This document shows positions 12,101 through 22,909 of a stretch of DNA of 64,000 nucleotides, in pieces; position 1 is the first letter of the stretch, and each line of letters opens with the position of its first letter. The translations under genes were made by a program, and so were the position numbers. The stretch is from Isoetes taiwanensis (taxonomy: Eukaryota; Streptophyta; Lycopodiopsida; Isoetales; Isoetaceae), in contig JAJEKV010000498.1 in NCBI GenBank assembly GCA_021234155.1, forward strand, positions 64,001 to 128,000, read 5' to 3'. Under the pieces are notes generated by a model. That model was not told where the DNA came from, made no database searches, and saw only the letters and a program-made list of their open reading frames with translations.

Positions 12101-15100
12101 AGCTTGGTTATAGTCTGATCTTCTTCTGGAAATGTAGGTGGATGCCTTGGAACATCTGTTTCTTCAGGTTGAAAGCTCATTGCGGACTACAGGGACATTT
12201 CCTTCCAGGTAAAAATTCAAAGAAATAGTTTTTAATGTCATTTTCTTTTCTAGTATTTATTTTGGCTCACAGTTTTTTTTTTGGCAGTTCGCAACCAGAA
12301 CCCCCATCTGTATTAATGTGGCTGCTTTACTTACTTGCACAGGTAGGCGGAACCCATCTTATGACAATTTGCTTAGTATAATATTTTTACCAATTATGTA
12401 AGGTCATCATTTGCAGCATTATGATCGGAGAAGAAATTTTGACAAGGCACTAGAGAAAATAGATGAAGCTATTAAGCATACACCGACTGCCATTGATCTG
12501 TATCTAGTAAAGGTATTTTGCTCTTCATGGTTTATTTACAGCTTAAGGCTATATAGCCTGCACAGTAGATTTTATGCTAGCATATTTTTTGGGTCAAGCA
12601 AAACACATGGAATTGTCACATTGTAAGGAATATTAGAGGGTTGCTTGCTTAGTGAAGTTGAAGAGGCTCTCATGATGTTGTTTCCAGATATTAGAAGGAA
12701 TCTGAAATATGTTACAGCAGGACATTAGTGACAATGCTACATGATGCCTGTGCAACATTTCGTACGTGATTGCAAATGTTTATCCAGCCAATTTTGATGT
12801 TTGTAACATGGCATAATTTTCAACTAGTGTTATGTCAGATAGATTTGGATCAGCATAAAATGATATGCAAAATGTGGCAGGGGTAGGATTTTAAGGCATG
12901 CTGGTGATGCTGTGGCAGCAGCTAACAACTGACGAGGCTCGATCTATGGATCTTGCTGACAGATACTTGAACAGTGAATGCGTGAAGGCATGCTGCAAAC
13001 TGATCAGGTCTTATTTTTATCTTTCTTTTGTGCATGCGTTAAAAGCCATTGCTTTGCCATGTTTCAAATGACTTTGTTGGCTCAGAAACTAAAGAAAGTA
13101 GTAGCTCAAATTCTATGCAGATTGAGAAAGCAGAGAAGACTGCAGTTCTATTTACTAAGGATGGTGACCAGCACAACAATCTATATGATATGCAATGTAT
13201 ATGGTTTGTATCGAAGGACTATCTTATTTTTACAAAGTATGTAGCTATAGGACTTGCATTTATGAGTTTGTATGTTTGCTTTAAACAAATCACGAACTTG
13301 CTTCTGGTGATAGCCACTTTTTCGACGGGGGCCTTGGGGACGGGCACTGAAAAATACTTGGTAGAAAAAACATTATAATGACATGGTCGAGGACCAGTTT
13401 GATTTCCATACATATTGTTTGAGGAAGATGACTTTCGTGCCTACATCACGGATGTTACGATTTCAAGACCATCTTCCTCCCACGGTTTTCCATCAGCTGC
13501 TGTTGCTATTATAAGGTACAGAATTTGTGGAGGATCTTAGACTTTTTGAACTAAGTGCAAACTAGATTTATTCGTCAATGGTTGTAGGTGTTACCTAAAA
13601 TTGTACGATTCCCCACCAAAGACTGCTGCTGAGGGAAGATGAAGCAACAGCTGCTGGTTTATCATCTGCAGGCGCCAAGAAAATCGTCAAAAATTGAAAG
13701 GCTGAAACCACGAGCAAAAAGGTTATTTCAGGACCATGTATGGAGGCTGATAAATCTACAACATTGTTCTTGAAGTTCAGTGCTTGTCGTTACTATCTGT
13801 AGGAAGCAGAAGAAAAAGCAAAAGAAAAGGAAGAAACAAATGTCGGTAACAAAGGAGGAAAAAAGGCTCCCAAACATGAAGCCCATTGACACTGATCCCG
13901 ATGGGGACAAGCTTTTGCAGGTGATTTTAGATTGTTTTAAGTTTTGCTTTTATTGCTGAATCATAGCTAATGTTTCACATACATTTTATAGGTGGAAGAT
14001 TCTCTTGGTGAAGCATTGAAGTACTTGAAACTCTTACAGGAGCATTCACCAAACTCTGTGGAAACTCACTTGCTTGCATTTGGGGTCTATATCACGAAAA
14101 CAGAAGTTGCTTCTTGCATTCCAGGTAAAGAATAAATGTGGTGGTCAAATTCATTAATTGCTTTTACGCATATGAATCTGCCACAATGGGCGCATAACTT
14201 TGTTTAGTAGTATGCTTTTATTGAATTTTGTTCTCATTATTGTTCAGGCAATCAAAAGGCAGCTTAGGACACATAAGGAGGATCCAGCTGTTCATTTGTG
14301 TATGGTATGTTTTCGTTCTGAAAAACAAAATTGACATATGAAAGAGATAATGGCTTGAGCTGAATGTAGACTGTCAAATTGGAAATCAGTTGATACTGAC
14401 ATTGAAATTCTAACGTTGTTTGCTATATCACCCACTAGGTTCGCTTTTTCCACATTGTTGATAAGCTTTCTGAGCCCAAGACTCCAGCAGAGACACGTGT
14501 GCGTGAAGTAATTGCTATTGAACGGTCATCTCTAGGGTAATATATCCCCTTTTTTGCTTTTGTATATGTAACATTCTTAGTTTGTGCTTCTTGGTTACCC
14601 AGAAGCTTTGCTCGAAATGGGCTAATGGAAATCAACCAGGAGTTCTTAGATGCTCATAATGGTGAGAGGAAAATGTACTTTTATAAGATGTACCATGTTT
14701 TTGGTTTTTAAATGGAGGTTTAATGCTGTGGCTTTTTGCAGCATCATTACAGCATAGAGTTGCAGCAGCAGAGGCCTTGCTCATACTATCGCCCGAGAGG
14801 AAAGCACAGGCATTGAAGATTGTAGAGGATTCAATGTATACATGTCTACTGAATAAAATAACAAGAGTTTTGCATTTACATAGTTATTCTTTCTTCAATA
14901 ATGGAAATTGACGTTTATAGAGATACAACAAATGGAGGCTTGGAGCTCAAGCAATGCATCTCTGTCCATCAGTTACTGGAATCTACCTTTCACGACCCTG
15001 AGGCTGCGCTAAGTATATTTTCTGCTCTTTTCAGTTTCATTTGCAATGGTTGTAGTATTTGAGTTGATAACTTTTGCTGCAGGATGGGGTTCACGTTGTG

Positions 15101-15252
15101 CTGAGATGTTTCCATATTCAACTTACTTTGGAGGAGCCAAGAGTAGCAAAGCTGAGAGGATACCCGTAATTGCAGCTCTTAATGCACAGGCATGCCATAC
15201 AGATGCTGCTAATGGCATCATTGAGAACGTTGAAGCTGTTAAGATCAATTGA
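9130..15252 (+). pseudogene. NAA15: NAA15-like NatA auxiliary subunit gene, intron-bearing, frame-broken
   Basis: NAA15 is the TPR scaffold that anchors the catalytic subunit NAA10 to the ribosome for co-translational N-terminal acetylation. A 5' UTR exon ends at 9244. The start codon is at 9452 (MGASLPPKEANLFKLIV), with exons at about 9450-9502, 9693-9771, 9864-9946, 10021-10170, 10454-10569, 10809-10927, 11018-11089, 11161-11276, 11372-11507, 11863-11940, 12014-12067, 12138-12208, 12288-12342, 12417-12512, 12881-13007, about 13080-13203, 13291-13514, 13588-13730, 13801-13920, 13992-14124, 14248-14304, 14439-14536, 14603-14661, 14742-14835, 14921-15012 and 15083-15252. Most junctions have GT/AG. 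Diagnostic text includes [20 protein letters not shown] and TAVLFTKDGDQHNNLYDMQC. Breaks: a lost base near 10830, a 13-bp tandem duplication at 10872-10893, a phase error at 11018, a TGA at 12930, a lost base near 12990, a lost acceptor near 13290 and an extra base near 14100. Either a non-processed pseudogene or a real gene with sequence errors. Confidence 0.88.
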
Positions 15253-16792
15253 CTCTAGCAGCTTCAAACAGGAAGCCACGGAAGTTCCGTTTTTTGTAGC
15301 AGAAGGTTTTCACAGAACATTTTCTGACAGGGATCTTGCAGTTCCAGGGTTGGAAGGGTTTTGTGAAGTTTTTTACAGTTCAACAGAGAGCATTTACTAG
15401 AGTGCCAATAAGTTTCCCTTGGTCAGTAGCAATACAGCTGCAGCCAGAAACTGTTCCCCATTCCAAGGATAAGGCTTTCTTGTGAGAGCATCTGTGGTTC
15501 AGCTTTCTGCTTTCAGCTCAATGGACCTCTACATGAGCTTGTGCCCGCGTAATTTAATAACAAATCAAAAGCTTTCTATTGTAACTGTGAGGAGTTCCTC
15601 ACTATTGCCACTCGGAGAGTGAGTCATTTTCTACACTGTTGGAAGGTAAGAAAATTATATTGGCTAATTGCTAGGACCAAGCTCTTTCCTCGTATTTTAC
15701 GATTGTGAGATGTTAGTAGAGGGCCATTGCTTTAGAAGTGGCAGGATCTAAGTGTCGTGTAAATTCATTTTACGTCATCTTCGTTGTTGACCATGGCTTG
15801 GTCATCAGTCTGCCTACCGAATTGCACACTTCCCCTGCGAGCATGTTACAGTCAGAAAACGAACTCGTCCCTTGGGCCCTCCTTTCTTACAAGCCACAAC
15901 TGTAATATCATATTGGCTGATTATGAAACAAATGTCTCCCTGCCGCATGTTCTTGGGAATGTGGTACACAGTAGACTAGAAGGCTGCAGGTTCTTGGAAA
16001 TGTGGTACACAAGAGCCTAGAAGTATTTTGTTAGTGGGTTCTTGGAAATGATTTTTACCGACTCCCATTATTTTGCCTGTCATAACAACCATGTCGATGT
16101 TGGCTTTCTGGGTCCTTGTTTCCTCCTTTGGCCGCCTTTTGAAAATCTGTCATTTCAGGATTTCAACTTAAAATTTATTGTCCTATAGAAAGGTACATGA
16201 AAATCTACAATAAATAGAAATTTTTTGGTTTCTAATTGAAAAATTTCGTTAACTCGCAGTTTGTCAAACACCTGGTAGATTTGAAATAGATGTCGGTAGC
16301 CTAAAGAGCTAGTTGTTTCCTTCAATAGTTTTCTATGTATAAACACTTTGTCTTCTAGCAAAATGGGCGGCAGGGAAAAGCATGCAACCAATAATTCCTA
16401 TTCCTAGAATAAAGAAATTGGCATGGGTTACGTTAACCAAGGGTTCTAATGTTGCGCTCCAACATAACAATTAGATTCTAAAAGCATGCTTATGTTTAAT
16501 ATATTTAAGTGACATCATAATGCAATGTGGGGATCCCTTATTTTTTGCAATATATATTGCTCAAGATTTGTAAATGTTGGCCATTAAACCATGACTATTC
16601 ATACTATGTTGTGGATATTAGCCATTAAACATGGCATGTTTGTGGTATATTTATGGAATTTTCATCACTAATAATAGAGCGGCATTTTTTTAGGGAATAC
16701 TCATGTTTTATTTAGTTTAAGATGGCATGTCTTTTTAGTTTTAACACGACACCAGCCAAGATTCTATATGTATATATTACATAATTTTATAA
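15253..16792. other. 3' UTR of NAA15 and intergenic
   Basis: The first few hundred bases are probably the 3' untranslated region. No further gene is supported. Confidence 0.4.
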
Positions 16793-16793
16793 G

Positions 16794-16880
16794 GGCCATT
16801 GCATGGTATAGTGCAGGGGCGGTGTAGATAGCTAAGACAGAGGGCGAGCAATGCCGAAGCATTTTCACCATGCAATGGCC
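16794..16880. repeat. Short perfect inverted repeat
   Basis: GGCCATTGCATGGT at 16794-16807 is the exact reverse complement of 16867-16880, about 60 bases apart. It overlaps the left end of the foldback element that follows. Confidence 0.6.
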
Positions 16881-17137
16881 TGGGATGTAAACATTAGGGA
16901 CATTAGGGGACATAAATATCATTTTGCCTAAATTACATTCTAAATGCAGGGCAGAAAAAATTACACCTCATAATCACCTCATAATATTTGTTGTAATCTG
17001 TAGTAAATTAATTTAAGGGCAAATGATATTTACCCCATTGGACAAACCATTGCCGACATAGAGTTGGAAAAATGCCGGCAAAAAGGGTGTACCTAGTGGG
17101 GCGGTGGCTGTGCATAGAATATCTTTATGCCGCCCCT
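16815..17137. mobile_element. Small foldback / MITE-like element
   Basis: The ends are AGGGGCGG and CCGCCCCT. Much of the left half (16815-16940) is the imperfect reverse complement of the right half (17005-17137). The clearest inner match is the ATAAATATCATTTTGCC-like segment at about 16913 against GGGCAAATGATATTTA at about 17020. There is no coding capacity and no target duplication that I can delimit. Confidence 0.5.
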
Positions 17138-17254
17138 AAACTTGCAAGTTGAATTATTAAAAAAAAGGGGGCCAGACTCCATGATAAATCATCGGAAGCG
17201 TAAGATCAATTAGACGGTTCAGATTCATTATCCATTTGACTTGCATGGTCTACA

Positions 17255-17400
17255 TTTGTTACACGTGGGCCGCATCTGCCCGTAAATTGTAATCTCCCTA
17301 ACCGCCTATATAAACACATACAACAGAGCTCCAATGTGTGGAAAAATTAGGGTTCAAAGTCGAATTAGGGTTTCGCGTGGGAGGGAAACTCAAAGTCGAC
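17255..17400 (+). promoter_or_regulatory. Plant core promoter with ABRE/G-box, TATA and telo-box
   Basis: An ACACGTGGGC element (ABRE/G-box core ACGTG) lies at about 17261. A CCTATATAAAC TATA box follows at about 17307, and two TTAGGGTT(T/C) telo-box-like motifs sit at about 17347-17375, where the 5' leader should be. Spacing is normal for a plant promoter, and a coding region starts 200 bases downstream. Telo-boxes are typical of genes active in dividing cells, and ABREs of ABA-responsive genes. Confidence 0.6.
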
Positions 17401-17564
17401 GCTAGATTTTGCTGATCATCAACGGGTTTGCACAGCGGTTTGTTCTCTTTCAGTATTTTTGGTTCTTTCAGAATCTGTCAGGAAGTTGGTTTCTTCTTTC
17501 TTGAACACCCCTTTCTTCCTGTGAAGATTTGAGTAGTGGAAGGGTCAATTCGAAGTAGGAAGTT

Positions 17565-17896
17565 ATGGTATTGGCATTGGTTGAGCCCGCTGCAATTCGG
17601 GACTTTGTGGAGGATTCCGAGGCATTTGATAATGCTGTTGAGGGCTTGGTTCTTGGCCAGATTTAGACAAGGATGGAGTTTTAAGCCTGTCGGAATTGAG
17701 GAGATGGCTCAAGCATCAGGAGATTATGGGGCTGCCTTTGGAGGGAAGCAGTTACTGCAGAAGAGGTGGATGGCATGTACAAGGATGCGTTTGAGACATT
17801 CGATTCTGACAGAAACGAGTGGTTGATAAAGTTGAGTTTCAAGAACAGGTGAGAATGATCCTTCTGAGCATGGCGATGGCTTTGGCATGTCTGTAA
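17565..17896 (+). pseudogene. Small plant EF-hand calcium-binding protein gene, frameshifted
   Basis: Starting at the ATG the protein reads MVLALVEPAAIRDFVEDSEA, typical of the N-terminus of a family of about 130-residue plant EF-hand proteins. After a frame change, DLDKDGVLSLSEL forms the first Ca-binding loop (D-x-D-x-D-G with E at position 12). After another change, DAFETFDSDRN begins the second loop. A third frame reads VDKVEFQEQVRMILLSMAMA before the TAA at 17894-17896. All parts are present in order and without introns, but at least three frame changes separate them. The promoter just upstream fits this gene. Inactive if the sequence is correct; single-base errors could also explain it. 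Confidence 0.75.
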
Positions 17897-18232
17897 GCAT
17901 GGATATTGGAGAGGAGAGTCTTGTAGGGGCAGTGTTGGCTCACAAAACCATATTTTTAGTCCCATGCCCAGCAGGCCAAAAACACTCTTGCCTGCATCAC
18001 AGAAGTCTAAAAGATCATACAAGTGCAAAGGCAGGCTCAGTAGCAAGGCCTCCAATTCCAGAGGCCACCTAAAGCCGAGGGCGCCAAAAGCACCTACCAT
18101 GATTGCTTCAGTTGGTTAATGGGTAAAATAACGCCTGAATTCCGGGGTTTGATCACTAACTACACTGGTGAGTTAAACTTTCCTGGATTTAGGTAGGTGT
18201 CTGAGTGGATGCTGTAATATGTTAACTATGCT
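17897..18232. other. Probable 3' flank of EF-hand gene
   Basis: No coding continuation is supported. Confidence 0.3.
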
Positions 18233-18975
18233 ATAGGCGGAAATGAACAGTAGTTTTAAAGGTCTTTTTTTAAAGGCTGTCTGTTTTTCTATTTTATTAA
18301 AACAGCAGCATGATTTTTACAGCTCCATGATTATTTTTTTGCTTTGTTATGGGGTTGCGCTCCTGCACCCTTATCATGGATTTTATGATAAGATTCTTGT
18401 CCTCTTACAATTCGATCTGTTTTATAATCAGTGGATTTCTTATTATGTTGATTAGAATGCTATAAGGGGAATGAGCATTAGTTTTAAAGTTCTTTATTGG
18501 ATGCTTTCTGTTCTTTTGGATTCTATTACAACAGCACCATGATTTTATTTTTTTCTTTGTTAGGGGTTGTGCTCCTGCCTCCTTATCATGAGTTTTATAA
18601 TAAGATTCTTGTTCTCTTGCAATTGGTATCGGGTTGGTAGGGTAGTGGATTTCTTACTATGTTTATTAGCTTCTATGTAGGTGCTTCTACATGGGTGGAT
18701 CTGTTTTATAATTAGTGGATTTCTCACTATGCTGATTAGAATGCTATAAGGGGATTGAGCATTAGTTTTAAAGTTCTTTTTTGGATGCTTTCTGTTCTTT
18801 TTGATTCTATTAGAAGAGCACCATGATTTTGTTTTTTTCTTTGTTAGGGGGTTGCGCTTGGTTTTATAATAAGATTCTTGTCCTCTTGCAATTGGTATCG
18901 GTTTTTAGAAGTAGTGGATTTCTTACTATGTTTATTAGCTTTTATGCAGGTGCTTCTACATAGGTGATATTATAT
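18233..18975. repeat. Three-unit degenerate tandem repeat
   Basis: Three imperfect units begin at about 18233, 18461 and 18745, each opening with a TATAAGGSGRA-like phrase followed by AGTTTTAAAG. They continue through a poly-T segment, a GGGGTTGCGCTCCTG-like block and GATAAGATTCTTGTCCTCTT. Unit lengths are about 228, 284 and 231 bases, because units differ by internal indels. No function is suggested. Confidence 0.75.
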
Positions 18976-21900
18976 TATTTAGGTGCTTCTTGCCTCTTGC
19001 TTCTTCTTTTCTCTTGTTATAGTCTGTTTTGGGAGTTGCAACCTGTAGTATAACTTCTTTCCTCTTAATGCTGTTACGGGAGGCATTGTGCCATGAGGGT
19101 TCAATTCCTTGATACACCATTTACCTGACCCTTAAGAAGCTTGTGGACGTAACATCACATGATATTTTACAAAGCATTCTTTAGATTGTCTGGACTAACT
19201 ACCAGTAATGTTTTTTGCAGTATGAAGAGAGTTTTGGAGAGCACTGGAAGAGAGGAGAGTTTTGAGGAGAGCACTAGAAATAATTAGCCCAAGCTACTGA
19301 GGCATACCTCAACTGCTGTTCGAGTTGATTGGTAAAAAATGTATTTAGCTCTCCTTTATTTGCAAGCTAAGACTCCTCATGCAGAGCCAACTCTTTATAT
19401 ACATAGATATTCCGTTCTCTTTGACATGAATTGATTGTTTAGCCAATTTATACTTGAGATCTGGAAAGTGTACCCTGATGGATACCATCTTATCAAGAAA
19501 CGACAAGTGGAGTTAACTTGGTCCTTGTTGACCATTCATATTATTTTCTTTTGAGAACAAGAGAATTCCAAATGCGAGGATTTCATCAAACCATTTTCTT
19601 CCACGCTCCATGCTGGCTGTGATGCACAAGCAGTAAAGCGAAACCAGCTAGCAAATATCAGGTTGGAAAGATCTCAATAAATCTTCTGCTTTTATGAAAC
19701 TTATTCAAAACTTTCAGAACCTTATTCAAAACTTTCAGAACGGCAACCGCAACCATGGAATTGAGGTGAAATACAGTTGGTTCTATATTTTAAGACTTTG
19801 TGGGTTGTGTTCTAGACTAGAAGGCCTGCATGGTTCCAGACAGAAGAAGTCATATGTCCTCCTATCGTACAAAGACTCAAACCACTGTACTCCCAGCATT
19901 GCATCCCTAAGTTGTGCATAGCAATCATGGTATTCCATGAGGCTACATCTACAGTTTTTATTTCAGGCTGGAGTTCATATGTACTACAAAAACATATGAA
20001 ATCCAACATTTGCTCTAAACTAATCTGCTTGCTAACCATTTCATATGTGATCAACCCTTGGATCGGAGGTAGTTGGTGCAACATCCCTAACTAAAGATGC
20101 AAAGAGTTCTTTTTATTATCACAAACTTTATCATGGTGTAGAAATGTTTTTCATGGCAAGAGCAACCTGGAACATTGAAATGGACAGATTTGTATGGTAG
20201 GCTTAAATTTATCAGATTGATATCTTCTAGAAATGCCTCGAGCAATTGTTCTAGCAAGCCACAATGGAACCCTTTTAAATGCACTTCCACAGTGCACTTG
20301 ACATTCAAGAACTCAACGTCCTGCTCCTCGTCCTTTCGCTCTAGATTTTCATCTAAACCATTCGTTTTAAAGTGCTATATCCAGTAGCATTACATGGACA
20401 AATTGTTATGGCCATAACAAGATTGTTATGGCCATAACATTATAATCTCATAACGAGGAGCTTCAAAGAACCAGATTGCTTCCTCCTATATGTTTCTAAA
20501 AAAGTGCCTTTGTTCAATAGTTGTAAGATGATGGCATGAAGTATGCAATGAGTTCCTATGGCTACTTCACTTCTATGTTAGTGACTTTGTGACACCCTTC
20601 TATGTAGTTAATCACATCGATTGCTTGACAATTTCTCAAAACATTGATGTTTTGTTAATTATTATACACTAGGTCCATCTATATCTTGCCAACCAACAAA
20701 CAAAAAAGGAGGGACAATGAAAATAATAATCAAGTATAAAACTAAATATGAACATATGTCATTACATATAATGTTATGCATCAAAGCACTTTCGAGATAT
20801 TAGATACTTTTCTTAGTGCATATTCGTGCATAAAAACAACTTCGGTTATTAGATGCTTTGCCGATTTATGCATTGACATGGGACACACATTACTAGTCTT
20901 TTCTAAAAAATCTCTCTCAAAAAGAAGGGGCTCCACCCATCATATAAAGTCAAAAAGAAAAATTACCTTTGTTAAGAAATCCAAGGCAATTCTTCCTCAT
21001 GGGGCTCATTGTTAACTCTCGCTTGAACACACGACTAAACATTATGGAATAGGTAGCTTGCTTGTATTGCAGTTATGAAAAATTGAAGATCTAATGCCTT
21101 AATTTAGGGCACCTTCTAAAGTAAACAAGGTGATGTCGCACAATGGGTTTGTCCTCGTGAGGGTTCAAGAAGCATTGCTAAGAGTAACCCGCAGACATTT
21201 TGTACTAAAATAAAAACAATACTAGCTCGTCAACTTTTCGCTCATGTAAACCATCACTTTGCTTCGGGCAGAGGCCACTAACCATCACTTAACTTCAAGA
21301 ACCCAAAGCCGAGTGCGGTAGCTCTAGGCTATGTCTCTACCATCCCGGATTGCATCGATAAATGCGGTTAAGTAGCATAAGCTAAATCCTCAACCTCCCA
21401 CCCTAGGGTTTGCCCTTAGTGCAACCCATAAAAATAGATAAACATAACAATGTCTTATTGCTAGTTGATATAAATTCAAGTAACGTTGGCCGCGATACCC
21501 TACTTGTATTCAAAGTAGTGACATTATGCATGACAAGTGTTTTCAATGGGCTTTTTTTTTTTTTTTTTTTCCCTAAATCGGGGAGTTGAGGTGGAGCATG
21601 GCCTCATTGGCCGAAGAAGACGATTAGGCATTGGACTTTTGACTTCCGGTGAAGTTTGTTTTATGGTCTCAGGTGCCATGGCAAATATGTGGATTGCTTT
21701 TTTTTTTTCCTTTCTCTAGTCATCTGAGGTAGACCAAATTAATTACTCGAGCAATTTGAAGAGATATCCATACTTGCATATGATAGCTAGGGTGATAGCG
21801 GGCTATGGTGAAGAGGTTTGGATGAAGAGGTGCAAGGGACAACCCTCAAGTGTGGATGTATGTAGCTTGAAGTCGGATATTGAAAATGCGAGAGTTAATG

Positions 21901-22798
21901 GCAAAGGTACTTATAGTTGTTGACATAGGGAGCATCTTATGATGTGTCTTGCGGTTTGCAAGACATGTCATTCTTACATTAGCTCCAAACAATGGCGAGA
22001 AGATCCGAGGTATGATAATGAGAACTCATATGTTTTGCGCAGGCACCTTCAAAAAAGGAGAGGCTTTCCTTCATGGACAGATATATGGGAACTGATAAAG
22101 GGAAAATTTAGGTTTTTCTCAAATAAGCCCGGTATTATTCAAGGCGTGGCTTCTTCTTAAGGTTTGGCATGTGCTTTCGGGGTAACACCGCTTGGCGCCC
22201 TTTCATCCTTGCCCTTATAGTGGGCAATGACAAAGAAATCGTTCCCACTACCACCTCTTGAATTCAATGAAGATGAACTCCCCTTTTATGGTGAAGATAT
22301 AGCGAGGTTGTTGGACCTTGTTTTAGGTGCATATAGGGTTGCTATTGTATGTAACTTTGGTAATTTATAACTACTCTTTTTATGTATCTGAGTCCATCTA
22401 CAATATGCGGTCTAAGCTAGATCACAAAAAAGGTTTTCATGGTTTTATTTGGGCCCTTGAAAACATGAAAAACCCATTTCTTCTGGGTTAGAATAAAAAG
22501 CGTAAAACAAATCTTGCCCGAAATTTCATTACTAGAAAAAAAGATATGATATTTCATTCCATAGAAACTCTCATAGAATTCGATACATTGTAACGGATAA
22601 ATTTGAAATTTGAAATTCCAAAACTTAAACATACTTAGACATAGAAACTCTTATGCGATACATTGTATTGAAATTCCAAAAGCTTAGACATACTTAGGCA
22701 TAGCAACTCTTGACATAGACATTTGTTTATCCACGAAATTAGTATGTGAGAAACAACTTCACAATTCTCATCAAGGATTTTAAGCCATTGTAATCTCT
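18976..22798. other. Intergenic; weak minus-strand PPR-like traces, poly-T runs
   Basis: No gene is well supported. On the minus strand at 20308-19812 there are phrases such as VASWNTMIA that recall PPR repeats, but the surrounding text does not confirm it. The palindrome-bearing phrase TTGTTATGGCCATAACA occurs twice at about 20402-20440. Poly-T runs at 21550 and 21700 could be poly(A) tails of old minus-strand retrocopies. An open stretch at 21939-22160 matches nothing I recognise. Confidence 0.3.
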
Positions 22799-22908
22799 TC
22801 AATTGCCCCAACTTCTTTCCAATCAATCAAGGTCTTATCATGCTTGTAATTGGACATCATCAATTTCAATTGCCCCAACTTCTTCCCAATCAATCAAGGT
22901 CTTATCAT
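22799..22908. repeat. Tandem duplication, ~42-bp unit
   Basis: A segment containing AATTGCCCCAACTTCTT and AATCAATCAAGGTCTTATCA occurs at 22799-22840 and again at 22867-22908 with one mismatch. It lies at the 3' edge of the hAT relic. Confidence 0.8.
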
Positions 22909-22909
22909 A

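Noticed and set aside
19812-20308. Minus-strand PPR gene fragment (VASWNTMIA)
   Set aside because: A single short motif without the neighbouring repeat positions; too weak to annotate separately.
21537-21719. Hydrophobic small protein encoded at a poly-T run
   Set aside because: The Phe-rich start is a translated T tract; no family resemblance.
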